Of a DNA stretch of 64,000 nt, positions 1 to 7,757 are shown in pieces (position 1 is the first letter of the stretch; each line of letters starts with the position of its first letter). The DNA comes from Planctomycetota bacterium (lineage in GTDB: Bacteria > Planctomycetota > UBA8742 > UBA2392), in assembly GCA_020848275.1 (NCBI GenBank), contig JADLAK010000015.1:62001-126000 (forward strand). Reading direction: 5' to 3'. A model generated the notes under the pieces. That model was not told the DNA's origin. It did no database searches and worked only from the letters and a program-made list of their open reading frames with translations. Made by a program: the position numbers and the translations under genes.

Positions 1-1
1 G

Positions 2-211
2 CGCAACGAACTCTTCACCTACTGCCAGAACCTCAAGGACGTGAAGGAAAAGTTCGAGGTCCTCAAGCGGTCCAAGGGCGGACGCATGTGGGACGACCAG
101 TTCGCCAAGGACACGCCGGAAGTTCCCGCGCCTCCGCCGGCCGCCGCGGCCGCCGCCGCGATCGACAAGAAGGCGGCGCCCGCGTCAACGTCCGTGCGCA
201 AGCCAATCTAG
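2..211 (+). CDS. C-terminal end of an unidentified protein (cut by the window edge)
   Basis: Reading from base 2 gives 69 residues ending in TAG at 209-211. The visible part is a charged helical segment (NLKDVKEKFEVLKR) followed by a Pro/Ala-rich tail with a run of seven alanines. The gene lies 57 bp upstream of the PilB-like ATPase on the same strand, so it may share its transcript. Too little remains to name a family. The low-complexity tail looks like a flexible C-terminus and not a catalytic domain. Confidence 0.6.
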   Translation, partial: RNELFTYCQNLKDVKEKFEVLKRSKGGRMWDDQFAKDTPEVPAPPPAAAAAAAIDKKAAPASTSVRKPI

Positions 212-268
212 CGGCAAGCGGGGATCGGCGGGGGAAGTACCGAAACGGGCGAATCTCAGGGTGCACAC

Positions 269-1999
269 ATGGCAAAGCGTCGCAAGCTGCTGGGGCAGAT
301 CCTCAAGGAAATCGAGCTCGTCACCGAAGGTGACATCCAGGAAGCCCTTGCCCGCCAGAAGAAGAGCGGCGGCCTGATCGGCAAAATCCTGGTCGAGGCC
401 GGCGTCTGCACCGAGGGCGACGTCACGATGGCGCTTGCGGCGCAGAACGAAATGTCGTTCGTCGACCTCACGGGCATTGAAATCCCGATTGAGCTGCTGG
501 ACATGCTCACGGAGGCCCAGGCCCACACCTACCGCGTGATCCCGCTCGAGTTCGACGCCGAGAAAAAGGCGCTGGTCGTGGCCATGGATGACCCCACCAA
601 GATCGTGGTGTTCGACGAGCTTTCGTTTGCGCTTCAAAGCCGCGTACCCGGCATCCGCATCAACGGCGCCTTGGCCAGCGTTGAGGACATCACCGCGGCG
701 CTGGGCCGTTATTACGGCGGCGACGACAAGGAAGGCGGCCTGAAGAAGGACGACCTCGCCCAGTTCGATGAAAGCGGCACGGGGCTGGGCGGCGAAAGCA
801 AGGCCATGAGCGTTGACGCCGGCGACCCGGACGCGCCCGCGGTCGTGAAACTGCTCAACTTCCTGCTCGCAACGGCCATTCGCGACCGCAGCTCGGACAT
901 CCACCTTGAGCCTTTCGAGACCGAATTCCAGGTGCGCTATCGCGTGGACGGCGCGCTGCTGCAGATGGAAAACCCGCCGCGCGAACTCGCAAGCCCCCTG
1001 ATCTCGCGTATCAAAGTCGTCAGCAAGCTCAACATCGCCGAGACGCGCCTGCCGCAGGACGGCCGTATCGAGCTCACCATCGAAGGCCGCAACGTCGACC
1101 TTCGCGTGAGCACGCTGCCCACGATGTTCGGCGAAAGCTGCGTCATGCGTATTCTTGACCGCAGCAACGTCAGCCTCAGCCTCGACAACCTGGGCCTTCG
1201 CACGACCGACAACGACATGATCAAGGCCCTCATCGCCAAGCCCAACGGCGTGGTGCTGGTCACGGGCCCGACCGGTTCAGGCAAAACCACCACTTTGTAT
1301 TGCTGCCTCAACCACATGAACCAGCCCGACATGAAGATCATCACGACGGAAGACCCCGTCGAGTACGATCTGCCGGGCGTTATGCAGTGCCAGGTGAATG
1401 CCGACGTGGGTTTAACCTACGCCAAGGCCCTGCGCAGCATCCTGCGCCAGGACCCGGACATGATCCTGGTGGGCGAAATCCGCGATAAAGAAACCGCCGG
1501 CATCGCGGTCGAAGCCGCGCTCACCGGCCACCTTGTGCTTTCCACCATTCACACCAACGACGCCGCAAGCACAGTCACGCGCCTCGTCGATATCGGCGTG
1601 GAGTCGTTCCTGATTGCGGCGACGCTGGAGGCTATCGTCGCCCAGCGCCTGGTGCGCAAGATCTGCACCGCGTGCAAAGAGTATTACGTGCCCGACGACG
1701 AAGTGCTGCTTGAGCTCAACCTCAAGGGCGCCGACATCGCGGGCAAGAAGTTCGCCTACGGCAAGGGCTGCTCGCGTTGCAACGGCACGGGTTACAAGGG
1801 CCGCATGGGCCTGTACGAAATCCTGCGCTGCAACGACGAGCTCAAACAGATGATCATGGACGGCGCCAGCGTCGCGCTGATCCGCGAGGCGGGCAAGCGA
1901 TTTGGGATGCGTACGCTGCGTGAGTCGGGCCTGCTGGGAATATACGACTGCTCGACCTCGGTCGAAGAAGTGCTGCGCGAAACCATGATCCTGGAATAA
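269..1999 (+). CDS. pilB: GspE/PilB-type secretion or type IV pilus assembly ATPase
   Basis: This 576-residue cytoplasmic hexameric ATPase would power type IV pilus extension or type II secretion. An N-terminal MshEN/T2SSE_N domain occupies roughly residues 1-150, with the paired LGQIL and IGKIL helices typical of c-di-GMP-binding MshEN domains. The Walker A motif GPTGSGKTTT is near residue 335, the Asp-box EDPVEYDLPG follows, and a Walker B-like ILVGEIRD is near 400. Two CxxC pairs (CTAC near 465, CSRC near 500) form the zinc site of the C2 domain. Length and order are full for the family. No other pilus gene is in the window, so PilB and GspE cannot be separated. The gene symbol is the closest family label. 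Confidence 0.93.
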   Translation: MAKRRKLLGQILKEIELVTEGDIQEALARQKKSGGLIGKILVEAGVCTEGDVTMALAAQNEMSFVDLTGIEIPIELLDMLTEAQAHTYRVIPLEFDAEKKALVVAMDDPTKIVVFDELSFALQSRVPGIRINGALASVEDITAALGRYYGGDDKEGGLKKDDLAQFDESGTGLGGESKAMSVDAGDPDAPAVVKLLNFLLATAIRDRSSDIHLEPFETEFQVRYRVDGALLQMENPPRELASPLISRIKVVSKLNIAETRLPQDGRIELTIEGRNVDLRVSTLPTMFGESCVMRILDRSNVSLSLDNLGLRTTDNDMIKALIAKPNGVVLVTGPTGSGKTTTLYCCLNHMNQPDMKIITTEDPVEYDLPGVMQCQVNADVGLTYAKALRSILRQDPDMILVGEIRDKETAGIAVEAALTGHLVLSTIHTNDAASTVTRLVDIGVESFLIAATLEAIVAQRLVRKICTACKEYYVPDDEVLLELNLKGADIAGKKFAYGKGCSRCNGTGYKGRMGLYEILRCNDELKQMIMDGASVALIREAGKRFGMRTLRESGLLGIYDCSTSVEEVLRETMILE

Positions 2000-2010
2000 A
2001 GGACGTTTCG

Positions 2011-2082
2011 AGCCGCGAATGAACACGAATTCTCACGAACGGCCTTGCGCTTATTCGTGTCTATTCGTGAAGATTCGTGGCT
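2011..2082. repeat. Decamer-period palindrome 1 (ATTCGTG class)
   Basis: A 72-bp intergenic palindrome. Left arm 2011-2040 is three 10-bp units ending GCGAAT, ACGAAT, ACGAAC. The loop is 12 bp (2041-2052). Right arm 2053-2082 is three 10-bp units each starting ATTCGTG. It lies between two genes on the same strand. Its layout of 30+12+30 is identical to that of the copy at 5455-5526. Confidence 0.9.
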
Positions 2083-2103
2083 CAGTATTTTTACACTGAA
2101 CTT

Positions 2104-3354
2104 ATGGCAGAACCCGCTTCCCAGCCGCGTTTCAGCGCTTTCGCCCGCAAATCAAACGGGCCGAAGGTGCTTGCCGCCACGGGCGCGTTTTTTGTGCTGA
2201 TGACGGTTTTGGGCGCGGTGTTCCAGTCGGCGTTTCCCAAACAGCTATGGTCGCAGTTGTTTTTCTCGGTCTCGATTGCGGGCCTCGTCGGTTTCTTCAC
2301 CAACTGGGTCGCAATTAAAATGCTCTTTCACCCGCGCGTAAAATTCATGGGTATCCAGGGCGTGGTGCCGAGCCGCCGCGTGGAGCTTGCCAAGAGCGTT
2401 GCGGCAACCATGGAAGAGCACCTGATTTCCGCCGACCGCATGCACAAGCTGCTGGTCGAGAGCGGCGCCGTCGCCCGCACGCTGGAAACGCTGTCCAAGC
2501 GGCTGCCGGAACTGCTTTCCGACCCCCACGCCCGTGCGGCGGCGCAAAACGAAGTACGCCGCGGCATCCAGACCGGTATCGAGACAATCTCCGAGGACGC
2601 CCGCGCGGCGCTGAAGAAGAAACTTCGCAGCAACATCACGGCGCTGATCAGCGGCGCAACCGCGGGCATGACGTTGGGCCCGCTGGCGGGGATATTGGCC
2701 GCGGGCGCAAGCAAGTCGGGCATGCTCGACCCCCTGGTCGACAAGCTGATGACCGACATGATCGACGAACTGTCGACCAACGGCGGGCTGGATAAGGCTG
2801 CGGCGGGCATCGTTTCGCAACTGCCCAAGGCCACAGGCGACATGCTGAAGGACAAAAACGTCCGTGAACGCCTGACGCAACTCGTATTCGACGCCTCGGA
2901 AGAACTTGTTAAAGCCATCGACGTCAAGAAACTGGTTGAGCAGGAACTGCTCGCGCACGACGACAGCGAACTCGAAGGGCTGATTGACGCCGTGGCCAGC
3001 AACGAACTGGTGTTCATCCAGGTCGCGGGCGGCGCGCTCGGCATGGCTGCCGGCCTTGCGCTGGTGTGGCCGGTGCTGTTGGTGCCCTTTGGCGCAGCGT
3101 TCGCGGCCATGTGGCTCGCCGGCCGCGCCGCGGAAGCTAAGGCTGCTAACCGAGCCCCAAGCGTAGGCGCGGGGGCCCGAACAGAAGAGGAAGCGCAAGC
3201 TAATGCCCCTGCCGGTGCGGCCGAGCCTGCCAAAGTCGTCGAAACCAAAACAGAAGCGGCTCTCTCGCCAAAGGCGCTTGAACACAAGCCGATTGACGCC
3301 GAATTCGTCTCGATCCCCGCCGAAGAAAAAGAAGAGGAAACCGCAACGCCGTAG
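2104..3354 (+). CDS. DUF445 family membrane protein
   Basis: The 416-residue protein has the DUF445 hallmark near its N-terminus: a membrane segment followed by FTNWVAIKMLFHP and GIQGVVPSRR. A second hydrophobic segment lies near residues 300-335 (LGMAAGLALVWPVLLVPFG). Known members are membrane proteins of unsettled function, some linked to the envelope. A GTG at 2077 also opens the frame, but it lies inside the upstream palindrome, so the ATG at 2104 is preferred. The C-terminal 75 residues are low-complexity and acidic. Within that tail, 3146-3179 looks like a palindromic repeat of the GAGCCCC...GCGGGGGC kind that has been read through as protein. Confidence 0.85.
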   Translation: MAEPASQPRFSAFARKSNGPKVLAATGAFFVLMTVLGAVFQSAFPKQLWSQLFFSVSIAGLVGFFTNWVAIKMLFHPRVKFMGIQGVVPSRRVELAKSVAATMEEHLISADRMHKLLVESGAVARTLETLSKRLPELLSDPHARAAAQNEVRRGIQTGIETISEDARAALKKKLRSNITALISGATAGMTLGPLAGILAAGASKSGMLDPLVDKLMTDMIDELSTNGGLDKAAAGIVSQLPKATGDMLKDKNVRERLTQLVFDASEELVKAIDVKKLVEQELLAHDDSELEGLIDAVASNELVFIQVAGGALGMAAGLALVWPVLLVPFGAAFAAMWLAGRAAEAKAANRAPSVGAGARTEEEAQANAPAGAAEPAKVVETKTEAALSPKALEHKPIDAEFVSIPAEEKEEETATP

Positions 3355-3364
3355 CGGCTTTCTT

Positions 3365-3913
3365 AGCCGCCGATAAAAGCGGATACACGCCGATAGAGAC
3401 AACGGGTTAGTCTCTCGCCGCTTCTCGCCAAGAATCAAATACCGCGTCAAACTGAAACTCTTCGATGTCCTGATCTTGTCGGTATTGCTCCAAGGACTTG
3501 TCGGTCATTTGCCAGTACCGCATTCCACCAACCTTGCCTCCAACCAACTCCAGGAGGTGAGGCAGTGACACGACGAAGCAGCGAATACATCCCCCGCCAT
3601 GAACAACTATGGCGTAATAGGGGCTCAAACCAAAGTTATCGCAAGCATCCTGGGCTTTCTCGAACCCATCTGTCGGAAGATTGATGGAAACACTTTCGGT
3701 GCCTTCGTACCGCGACCTACATTTGACCGAAATCCCCATCCGTTCACCGGAGGTGTTTCGAGCAATCAAATCAATGCCAACGTGGTCGATTCGCGCGCAT
3801 TCGTAGCCGTGCCACGAAAGCCAGTAGAGGACCAATCCCTCCGCAAAATCACCGGTGATTTTTGAGTGTCGCTTGCTCTGTTCGTCGGCGTTTATCCGCT
3901 TTTATCGGCGGCC
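3365..3913. repeat. Decamer-period palindrome 2, split, with a gene in its loop (ATCGGCG class)
   Basis: Left arm 3365-3394 is three 10-bp units ending CCGAT, CGGAT, CCGAT. Right arm 3884-3913 is the matching inverted set starting TCGGCG, ATCCGCT, ATCGGCG. Over the 28-bp core (3366-3393 against 3885-3912) the arms match at 27 positions. The other copies have loops of 12-49 bp; here the loop is 489 bp and holds only the nuclease-like gene at 3407-3835. That gene's stop codon lies 12 bp from the left arm, and its frame runs open into the right arm. Confidence 0.85.
3407..3835 (-). CDS. Small PD-(D/E)XK-like nuclease, start unclear
   Basis: The frame encodes about 142 residues from a TTG at 3835. 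The segment GIDLIARN followed by GISVKCRSR resembles the D...(E/S)xK core of small restriction-endonuclease-like proteins. The frame stays open upstream to a TAA at 3902-3904 inside the flanking repeat arm. The extra residues (KITGDFAEG, just before LVLYWLSWHGYE) look like the true family N-terminus, yet they contain no ATG, GTG or TTG. The gene either uses a non-standard start (ATC or ATA) or has lost its start codon. It is the only gene inside the split palindrome 3365-3913 and is read opposite to DUF445. The nuclease assignment rests on motif shape only. Confidence 0.5.
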   Translation of the reverse strand: MVLYWLSWHGYECARIDHVGIDLIARNTSGERMGISVKCRSRYEGTESVSINLPTDGFEKAQDACDNFGLSPYYAIVVHGGGCIRCFVVSLPHLLELVGGKVGGMRYWQMTDKSLEQYRQDQDIEEFQFDAVFDSWREAARD

Positions 3914-3920
3914 AAAAATA

Positions 3921-5441
3921 CTACTCCAGCTCGTCCAACACGGCATCCAGCGCGCCGGAGTCGACGGCGGCTTCGACCTTAGCGAAATCTTCGTACAGCG
4001 CGCGGTCGCGCACCAGCGGCGGGATATCCTTCTCCAGCACCTTCATGATGCCCGCCACGCCGCGGCCCGGTTTTAAAGGCCTGTGGTAGTCGAGCGCAAA
4101 ACGCGCCGCGAGCAGTTCGATACCGAGGATATTCTTGATGTTTTTAAACACATGGTCGGCCTTGAGTGCGGCTGTTACGCCCATCGACACGTGGTCCTCT
4201 TTGTTCGCGCTGGTCGGTATCGAATCGACGCTCGCGGGATGGGCGTGGATTTTGTTCTCGCTCGCCAGCGCCGCGCAAACCACCTGAGCGATCATCAGGC
4301 CCGAATTCAGCCCCGATTCGCGCACCAGAAACGGGGGCAGGTTCGAGAGGTCCGGGTTGACCATCGACTCCGTCCGCCGCTCGGAAATCGCGCCGATTTC
4401 ACTCAGCAGGATCGCGAGGTAATCCAGCGCCTGCGCCAGCGGCTGGCCGTGAAAATTACCCGCCGATATCACCTCTTTGTCGTCGGGAAACAGCAGCGGG
4501 TTGTCCGTCGCGGCGTTCAGTTCGCACGTGAACACTTCTTCGACATGCCGGAAAGCGTCGCGCGCCGCGCCGTGCACCTGCGGCACGCAGCGCAGGCTGT
4601 AGGCGTCCTGCACGCGGTCGTCGCCCACACGGTGGCTTTCGCGGATTTCGCTGTCCTTGAGCATCTTGAGCATGTTGCGGCTGACCAGCGCGTGGCCGGG
4701 ATGCGGCCGCACTTTTGCCACACGTGGATCAAAGGGCGAATCGCTGCCGCGCAAGGCTTCGAGACTGCAAGCCGCCGCGGCGTCGGCAAGTTTGATCCAG
4801 CGGCGCGCCTGCACGATGGTGCGCAAGCCAATCGCTTGGATGATCTGGGTGCCGTTGACCAGCGCGAGGCCCTCTTTGGCCTGCAGGGTCACGGCTTTGA
4901 GACCGGCGCGTTTCATCGCTTCGCCGCCCGGCATGAGCTTGCCGTCGAAATACGCCTTGCCTTCGCCGATCAGCACCAGTGCGATGTGCGACAGCGGTGC
5001 GAGATCGCCCGACGCACCGACGCTGCCTTTGCGCGGCACCCACGGAACCACACGGCTGTTTAGCAGCGCCAGCAACGAATCAACGACCTCTTCCCTTACG
5101 CCGCTGTTACCGTGAATGAGGCTGTTAATGCGCAGCAAGAGCGCAAGACGAACGACATTTTCCGACAGCGGCTCGGCCACGCCGCAAGCGTGCGAGCGAA
5201 TCAGGTTGAGTTGAAGCTCGGCGAGTTTTTCGTCGGGAATGCGGACATTGGCAAGTTTGCCGAATCCGGTGTTGACACCATAAACGGGCTTGCCGGATTT
5301 CAGCAGTTCCTGCACGAAATTGCGGCCCTTGCGTACGGCCGCACGCGCTTTGGTCGCGACCGTGACGGCAGGCCGGCGGGCGAGAAAGTCGGCAACGCGG
5401 TCAAGCGTCAGGGAATAACCATCAAGGACAAATTTGGACAT
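3921..5441 (-). CDS. hutH: Histidine ammonia-lyase (aromatic amino acid lyase family)
   Basis: The 506-residue enzyme would deaminate histidine to urocanate, the first step of histidine breakdown. The autocatalytic MIO cofactor triad Ala-Ser-Gly lies at residues 143-145 within VGASGDLAPLSH, the position expected for the family. Other family blocks are present: YGVNTGFGKL near residue 50, LVNGTQ, QDAYSLRCVPQVHG and TDNPLLF. The frame extends to 5480, but those extra codons derive from the adjacent palindrome, so ATG 5441 is preferred. No other hut gene is in the window. A tyrosine or phenylalanine lyase variant cannot be excluded from sequence alone. Confidence 0.9.
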   Translation of the reverse strand: MSKFVLDGYSLTLDRVADFLARRPAVTVATKARAAVRKGRNFVQELLKSGKPVYGVNTGFGKLANVRIPDEKLAELQLNLIRSHACGVAEPLSENVVRLALLLRINSLIHGNSGVREEVVDSLLALLNSRVVPWVPRKGSVGASGDLAPLSHIALVLIGEGKAYFDGKLMPGGEAMKRAGLKAVTLQAKEGLALVNGTQIIQAIGLRTIVQARRWIKLADAAAACSLEALRGSDSPFDPRVAKVRPHPGHALVSRNMLKMLKDSEIRESHRVGDDRVQDAYSLRCVPQVHGAARDAFRHVEEVFTCELNAATDNPLLFPDDKEVISAGNFHGQPLAQALDYLAILLSEIGAISERRTESMVNPDLSNLPPFLVRESGLNSGLMIAQVVCAALASENKIHAHPASVDSIPTSANKEDHVSMGVTAALKADHVFKNIKNILGIELLAARFALDYHRPLKPGRGVAGIMKVLEKDIPPLVRDRALYEDFAKVEAAVDSGALDAVLDELE

Positions 5442-5454
5442 GGCAAAGCGTTTT

Positions 5455-5526
5455 AGCCACGAATGGACACGAATCCACACGAATAACCGCCAAATGATTC
5501 GTGTCTATTCGTGAGAATTCGTGGCT
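5455..5526. repeat. Decamer-period palindrome 3 (ATTCGTG class)
   Basis: Left arm 5455-5484 is three 10-bp units each ending ACGAAT. The loop is 12 bp (5485-5496). Right arm 5497-5526 is three units each starting ATTCGTG. The stop codon of the dihydroorotase-like gene (5525-5527) overlaps the right arm, and the hutH start is 14 bp beyond the left arm. The repeat therefore fills the whole gap between two minus-strand genes. Confidence 0.92.
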
Positions 5527-6859
5527 AAACTTTGGCGGGTTCCATCATCGACAGATCAAACATACGGCCGCGGGCGATCGTGTAGCGCGGCTTGCCGACA
5601 AGCTCCATGCCCGCAAAGGGCGTGTTTTTGCAGCGGCTGACGAACATCGCGGGATCGATCGTCCACTTGTACTTCGGGTCGTACATGCACACGTCGCCGT
5701 CAGCGCCCGGCGAGAGATGCCCCTTGCGCTTGTCCAGCCGCAACACGCGCGCGGGATTGATCGTCATGGCGGCGACGATGCGCGGCAGGTCGAGTTCGCC
5801 GTCGAGGGCGCGCATCGTAAGCGCCAGCGCGGTCTCGAGCCCCACGATGCCAAAAGGCGCGCGGCCGAATTCAAGTTCCTTGGCTTCCGGCGCCACGGGC
5901 TGATGGCCGCTGGCTATGCAGTCAATCGCGCCTTCGCGCAGGCCGCGCTTGAGCCAGCCAATGTCCGCGGCGGTGCGCAGCGGCGGAAACACCTTGTAGT
6001 TCGTGTCGTAATTCTTGCGTACCTGGGCGTCGGTCAGGCACAGGTAGTGCGGCGACGTCTCGGCGCTGACGCGTACGCCCATTTTGCGCGCGCGTTTGAT
6101 GGCGCGCACGGCGTTGGTCGTGGTCACGTTGGCGGCGTGGAAGTGCGCGCCCGATTCGCGCGCGAACATGCAGGCGCGCGCCACGGCGAGTTCCTCGGCA
6201 ACCGCGGGAATACCGGGCAGTCCCGCGAGCGTGCATTCGTAACCCGCGTTCATCGCGCCGCCCGCAAGCGCAGGATCCTGCGCATACTCGATCACCGCGC
6301 GGTCAAACATGCTGGCGTAAGCCATCCCGCGCAGAAGCGTCGCGGGCGAGTCGGTCGCGCGCTGTTCGTCAGAGAATGCGACAGCCCCGGCCTCGGCAAG
6401 TTGCCCGAGTTCCGCAAGTTCCTTGCCCTCGCGCTTTTTCGTCAGCGCGCATACGGGGTAAACATCGGCGTAGCCCGCCTGGTCGGATTGCCGCCGCACG
6501 TAAAGCGCAGCGGCTTCGCTGTCGAGCGCAGGGTCGGTGTCGGGCATGCAGGCCACGGTCGTGAAGCCGCCGTGGATGGCCGAAAGCGCGCCGCCCGCGA
6601 TGGTTTCCGCGCCTTCGTTGCCGGGCTCACCCAGGTGCGCGCGCAAATCGACCAGCCCCGGCATGATCCAGAGGCCACGCGCGTCGAACATCTCCAGCCC
6701 GCTCAGGCTTTGTTTGTGCGGCTTGAGTTCGTTCTCGCTGACTTTGCCGACGGCAATCACCTTGCCGTTGACGATCAGCACGTCAGCGACGGCGTCGAGT
6801 TTGTTGGCCGGGTCGATCACGCGCCCGTGGCGAATCAGGATGGGGTGCAGGTCAGCCAC
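5525..6859 (-). CDS. Dihydroorotase-like protein lacking metal ligands (PyrC'-type, probably non-catalytic)
   Basis: The 444-residue protein follows the type I dihydroorotase fold along its length, but catalytic motifs are altered. The DxHxH metal motif reads DLRAH (His to Arg at residue 73), LREPG reads LGEPG, the HxxHxS region reads HAANVT, PHH reads PHY, and TDHAPH reads SGHQPV. In Pseudomonas and relatives, such inactive paralogues (PyrC') stabilise aspartate carbamoyltransferase. Start choice: GTG 6859 follows GGAGG at a good distance and overlaps the end of the hydrolase gene by 8 bp; a TTG at 6874 also exists. It is the last gene of the pyrB operon. A separate active PyrC would be needed elsewhere in the genome. 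Confidence 0.85.
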   Translation of the reverse strand: MADLHPILIRHGRVIDPANKLDAVADVLIVNGKVIAVGKVSENELKPHKQSLSGLEMFDARGLWIMPGLVDLRAHLGEPGNEGAETIAGGALSAIHGGFTTVACMPDTDPALDSEAAALYVRRQSDQAGYADVYPVCALTKKREGKELAELGQLAEAGAVAFSDEQRATDSPATLLRGMAYASMFDRAVIEYAQDPALAGGAMNAGYECTLAGLPGIPAVAEELAVARACMFARESGAHFHAANVTTTNAVRAIKRARKMGVRVSAETSPHYLCLTDAQVRKNYDTNYKVFPPLRTAADIGWLKRGLREGAIDCIASGHQPVAPEAKELEFGRAPFGIVGLETALALTMRALDGELDLPRIVAAMTINPARVLRLDKRKGHLSPGADGDVCMYDPKYKWTIDPAMFVSRCKNTPFAGMELVGKPRYTIARGRMFDLSMMEPAKV

Positions 6860-7757
6860 CGGTAACCTCCACAAAGAATTGTTTCAGGGCCGGGCCGACT
6901 TCTTCCTTGGCCGTGGGCCAGATGTCGTTGTGCGTCGAAAGTTCGGGCCACAGGCCGCGTTTGGGCCCCGCGATCGCCGCGTGCAGCGCCTGGCTTTGCG
7001 CAAACGGGATGATTTCGTCGGCCTTGCCGTGCACGTGGAAAACCGGAAGCTTCAACGCCGGCGCGCGGCCGATGTTGTCGTAGCTGCAATAGGACAGCCA
7101 CTCAGGCGCGCCCAGAAAACCCATGCGCTTGCGGGCCATCTCCGCTATGCAGGTGAACGGGCACTCGAGCACAAGCCCCGCGGGCGCCTGAACGTCGGCC
7201 CAGCCGGGCCAAAGCGCACTTGAGCCCTCAAGCAGGTCGCAGGTCAACTTGGTTGCGACCGCGCCGCCCAGCGATTGGCCCCAGACGATAATCTTGCGGC
7301 CGTCCCAGCCAAGGTCTTTCGTCGCAAACAACCACGCGCCGCGTGCGTCGCAATACGTGCCCGCTTCACTGGGCCGCCCCGCGCTGCGGTTGTAGCCGCG
7401 ATAATCGAACACCAGCACCTGCATGTCGAGTGCGCTGCATTGCTCGCTACGGATGCCGAGCAAGTGGCCGACATAACCGCCCTGGCCTTTGCAAAAGATG
7501 ATGCGATGGCGCGCGCTGTCCTTGCCCATCACCCAACCGTAAAGGCGCGTGCCGTCAGCGGCGCGGAACTCGACTTCGCGCACATCGGGCGTGGCAAGCG
7601 CCATGCGGTGGCTGGTGTCGCCGGTGAAGGGAATCGTCACGAAAGTGTTCAGCCGATTGAGCAGCGAGATGATCGTCAACGCCGCAAAGGCCGCCAGCGC
7701 GAGCCGCGTCGTGATGGCGAGCGCCAACGGCTTCTCAGGGATCGCCTGGTCGCTCAC
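6852..7757 (-). CDS. Membrane-anchored alpha/beta hydrolase
   Basis: This 301-residue protein has one N-terminal membrane segment (about residues 12-36) and then an alpha/beta hydrolase domain. The nucleophile elbow is GQSLGGA, the acid is probably the Asp of KADEIIPF, and the catalytic His is probably in STHNDIW. VLVFDYRGYNRSAGRPSE is typical of the BEM46/ABHD13-like branch. The usual HGNAG oxyanion segment reads CKGQGG. It starts with GTG at 7757, overlapping the stop of the GT9 gene in a GTGA junction, so the two are translationally coupled. The substrate is unknown. It sits inside a pyrimidine operon without an obvious metabolic reason. Confidence 0.83.
   Translation of the reverse strand: MSDQAIPEKPLALAITTRLALAAFAALTIISLLNRLNTFVTIPFTGDTSHRMALATPDVREVEFRAADGTRLYGWVMGKDSARHRIIFCKGQGGYVGHLLGIRSEQCSALDMQVLVFDYRGYNRSAGRPSEAGTYCDARGAWLFATKDLGWDGRKIIVWGQSLGGAVATKLTCDLLEGSSALWPGWADVQAPAGLVLECPFTCIAEMARKRMGFLGAPEWLSYCSYDNIGRAPALKLPVFHVHGKADEIIPFAQSQALHAAIAGPKRGLWPELSTHNDIWPTAKEEVGPALKQFFVEVTGG

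Noticed and set aside
3365-3913. A classic insertion sequence
   Set aside because: There is no transposase-like gene and no evident target-site duplication; only a nuclease-like gene lies between the inverted arms.
5525-6859. Active dihydroorotase (PyrC)
   Set aside because: Several metal ligands and the catalytic Asp motif are replaced, so an active enzyme is unlikely.
5501-6865. A 454-codon open frame on the plus strand
   Set aside because: It is antisense to the dihydroorotase-like gene and has His/Arg-rich composition with no recognisable domain.
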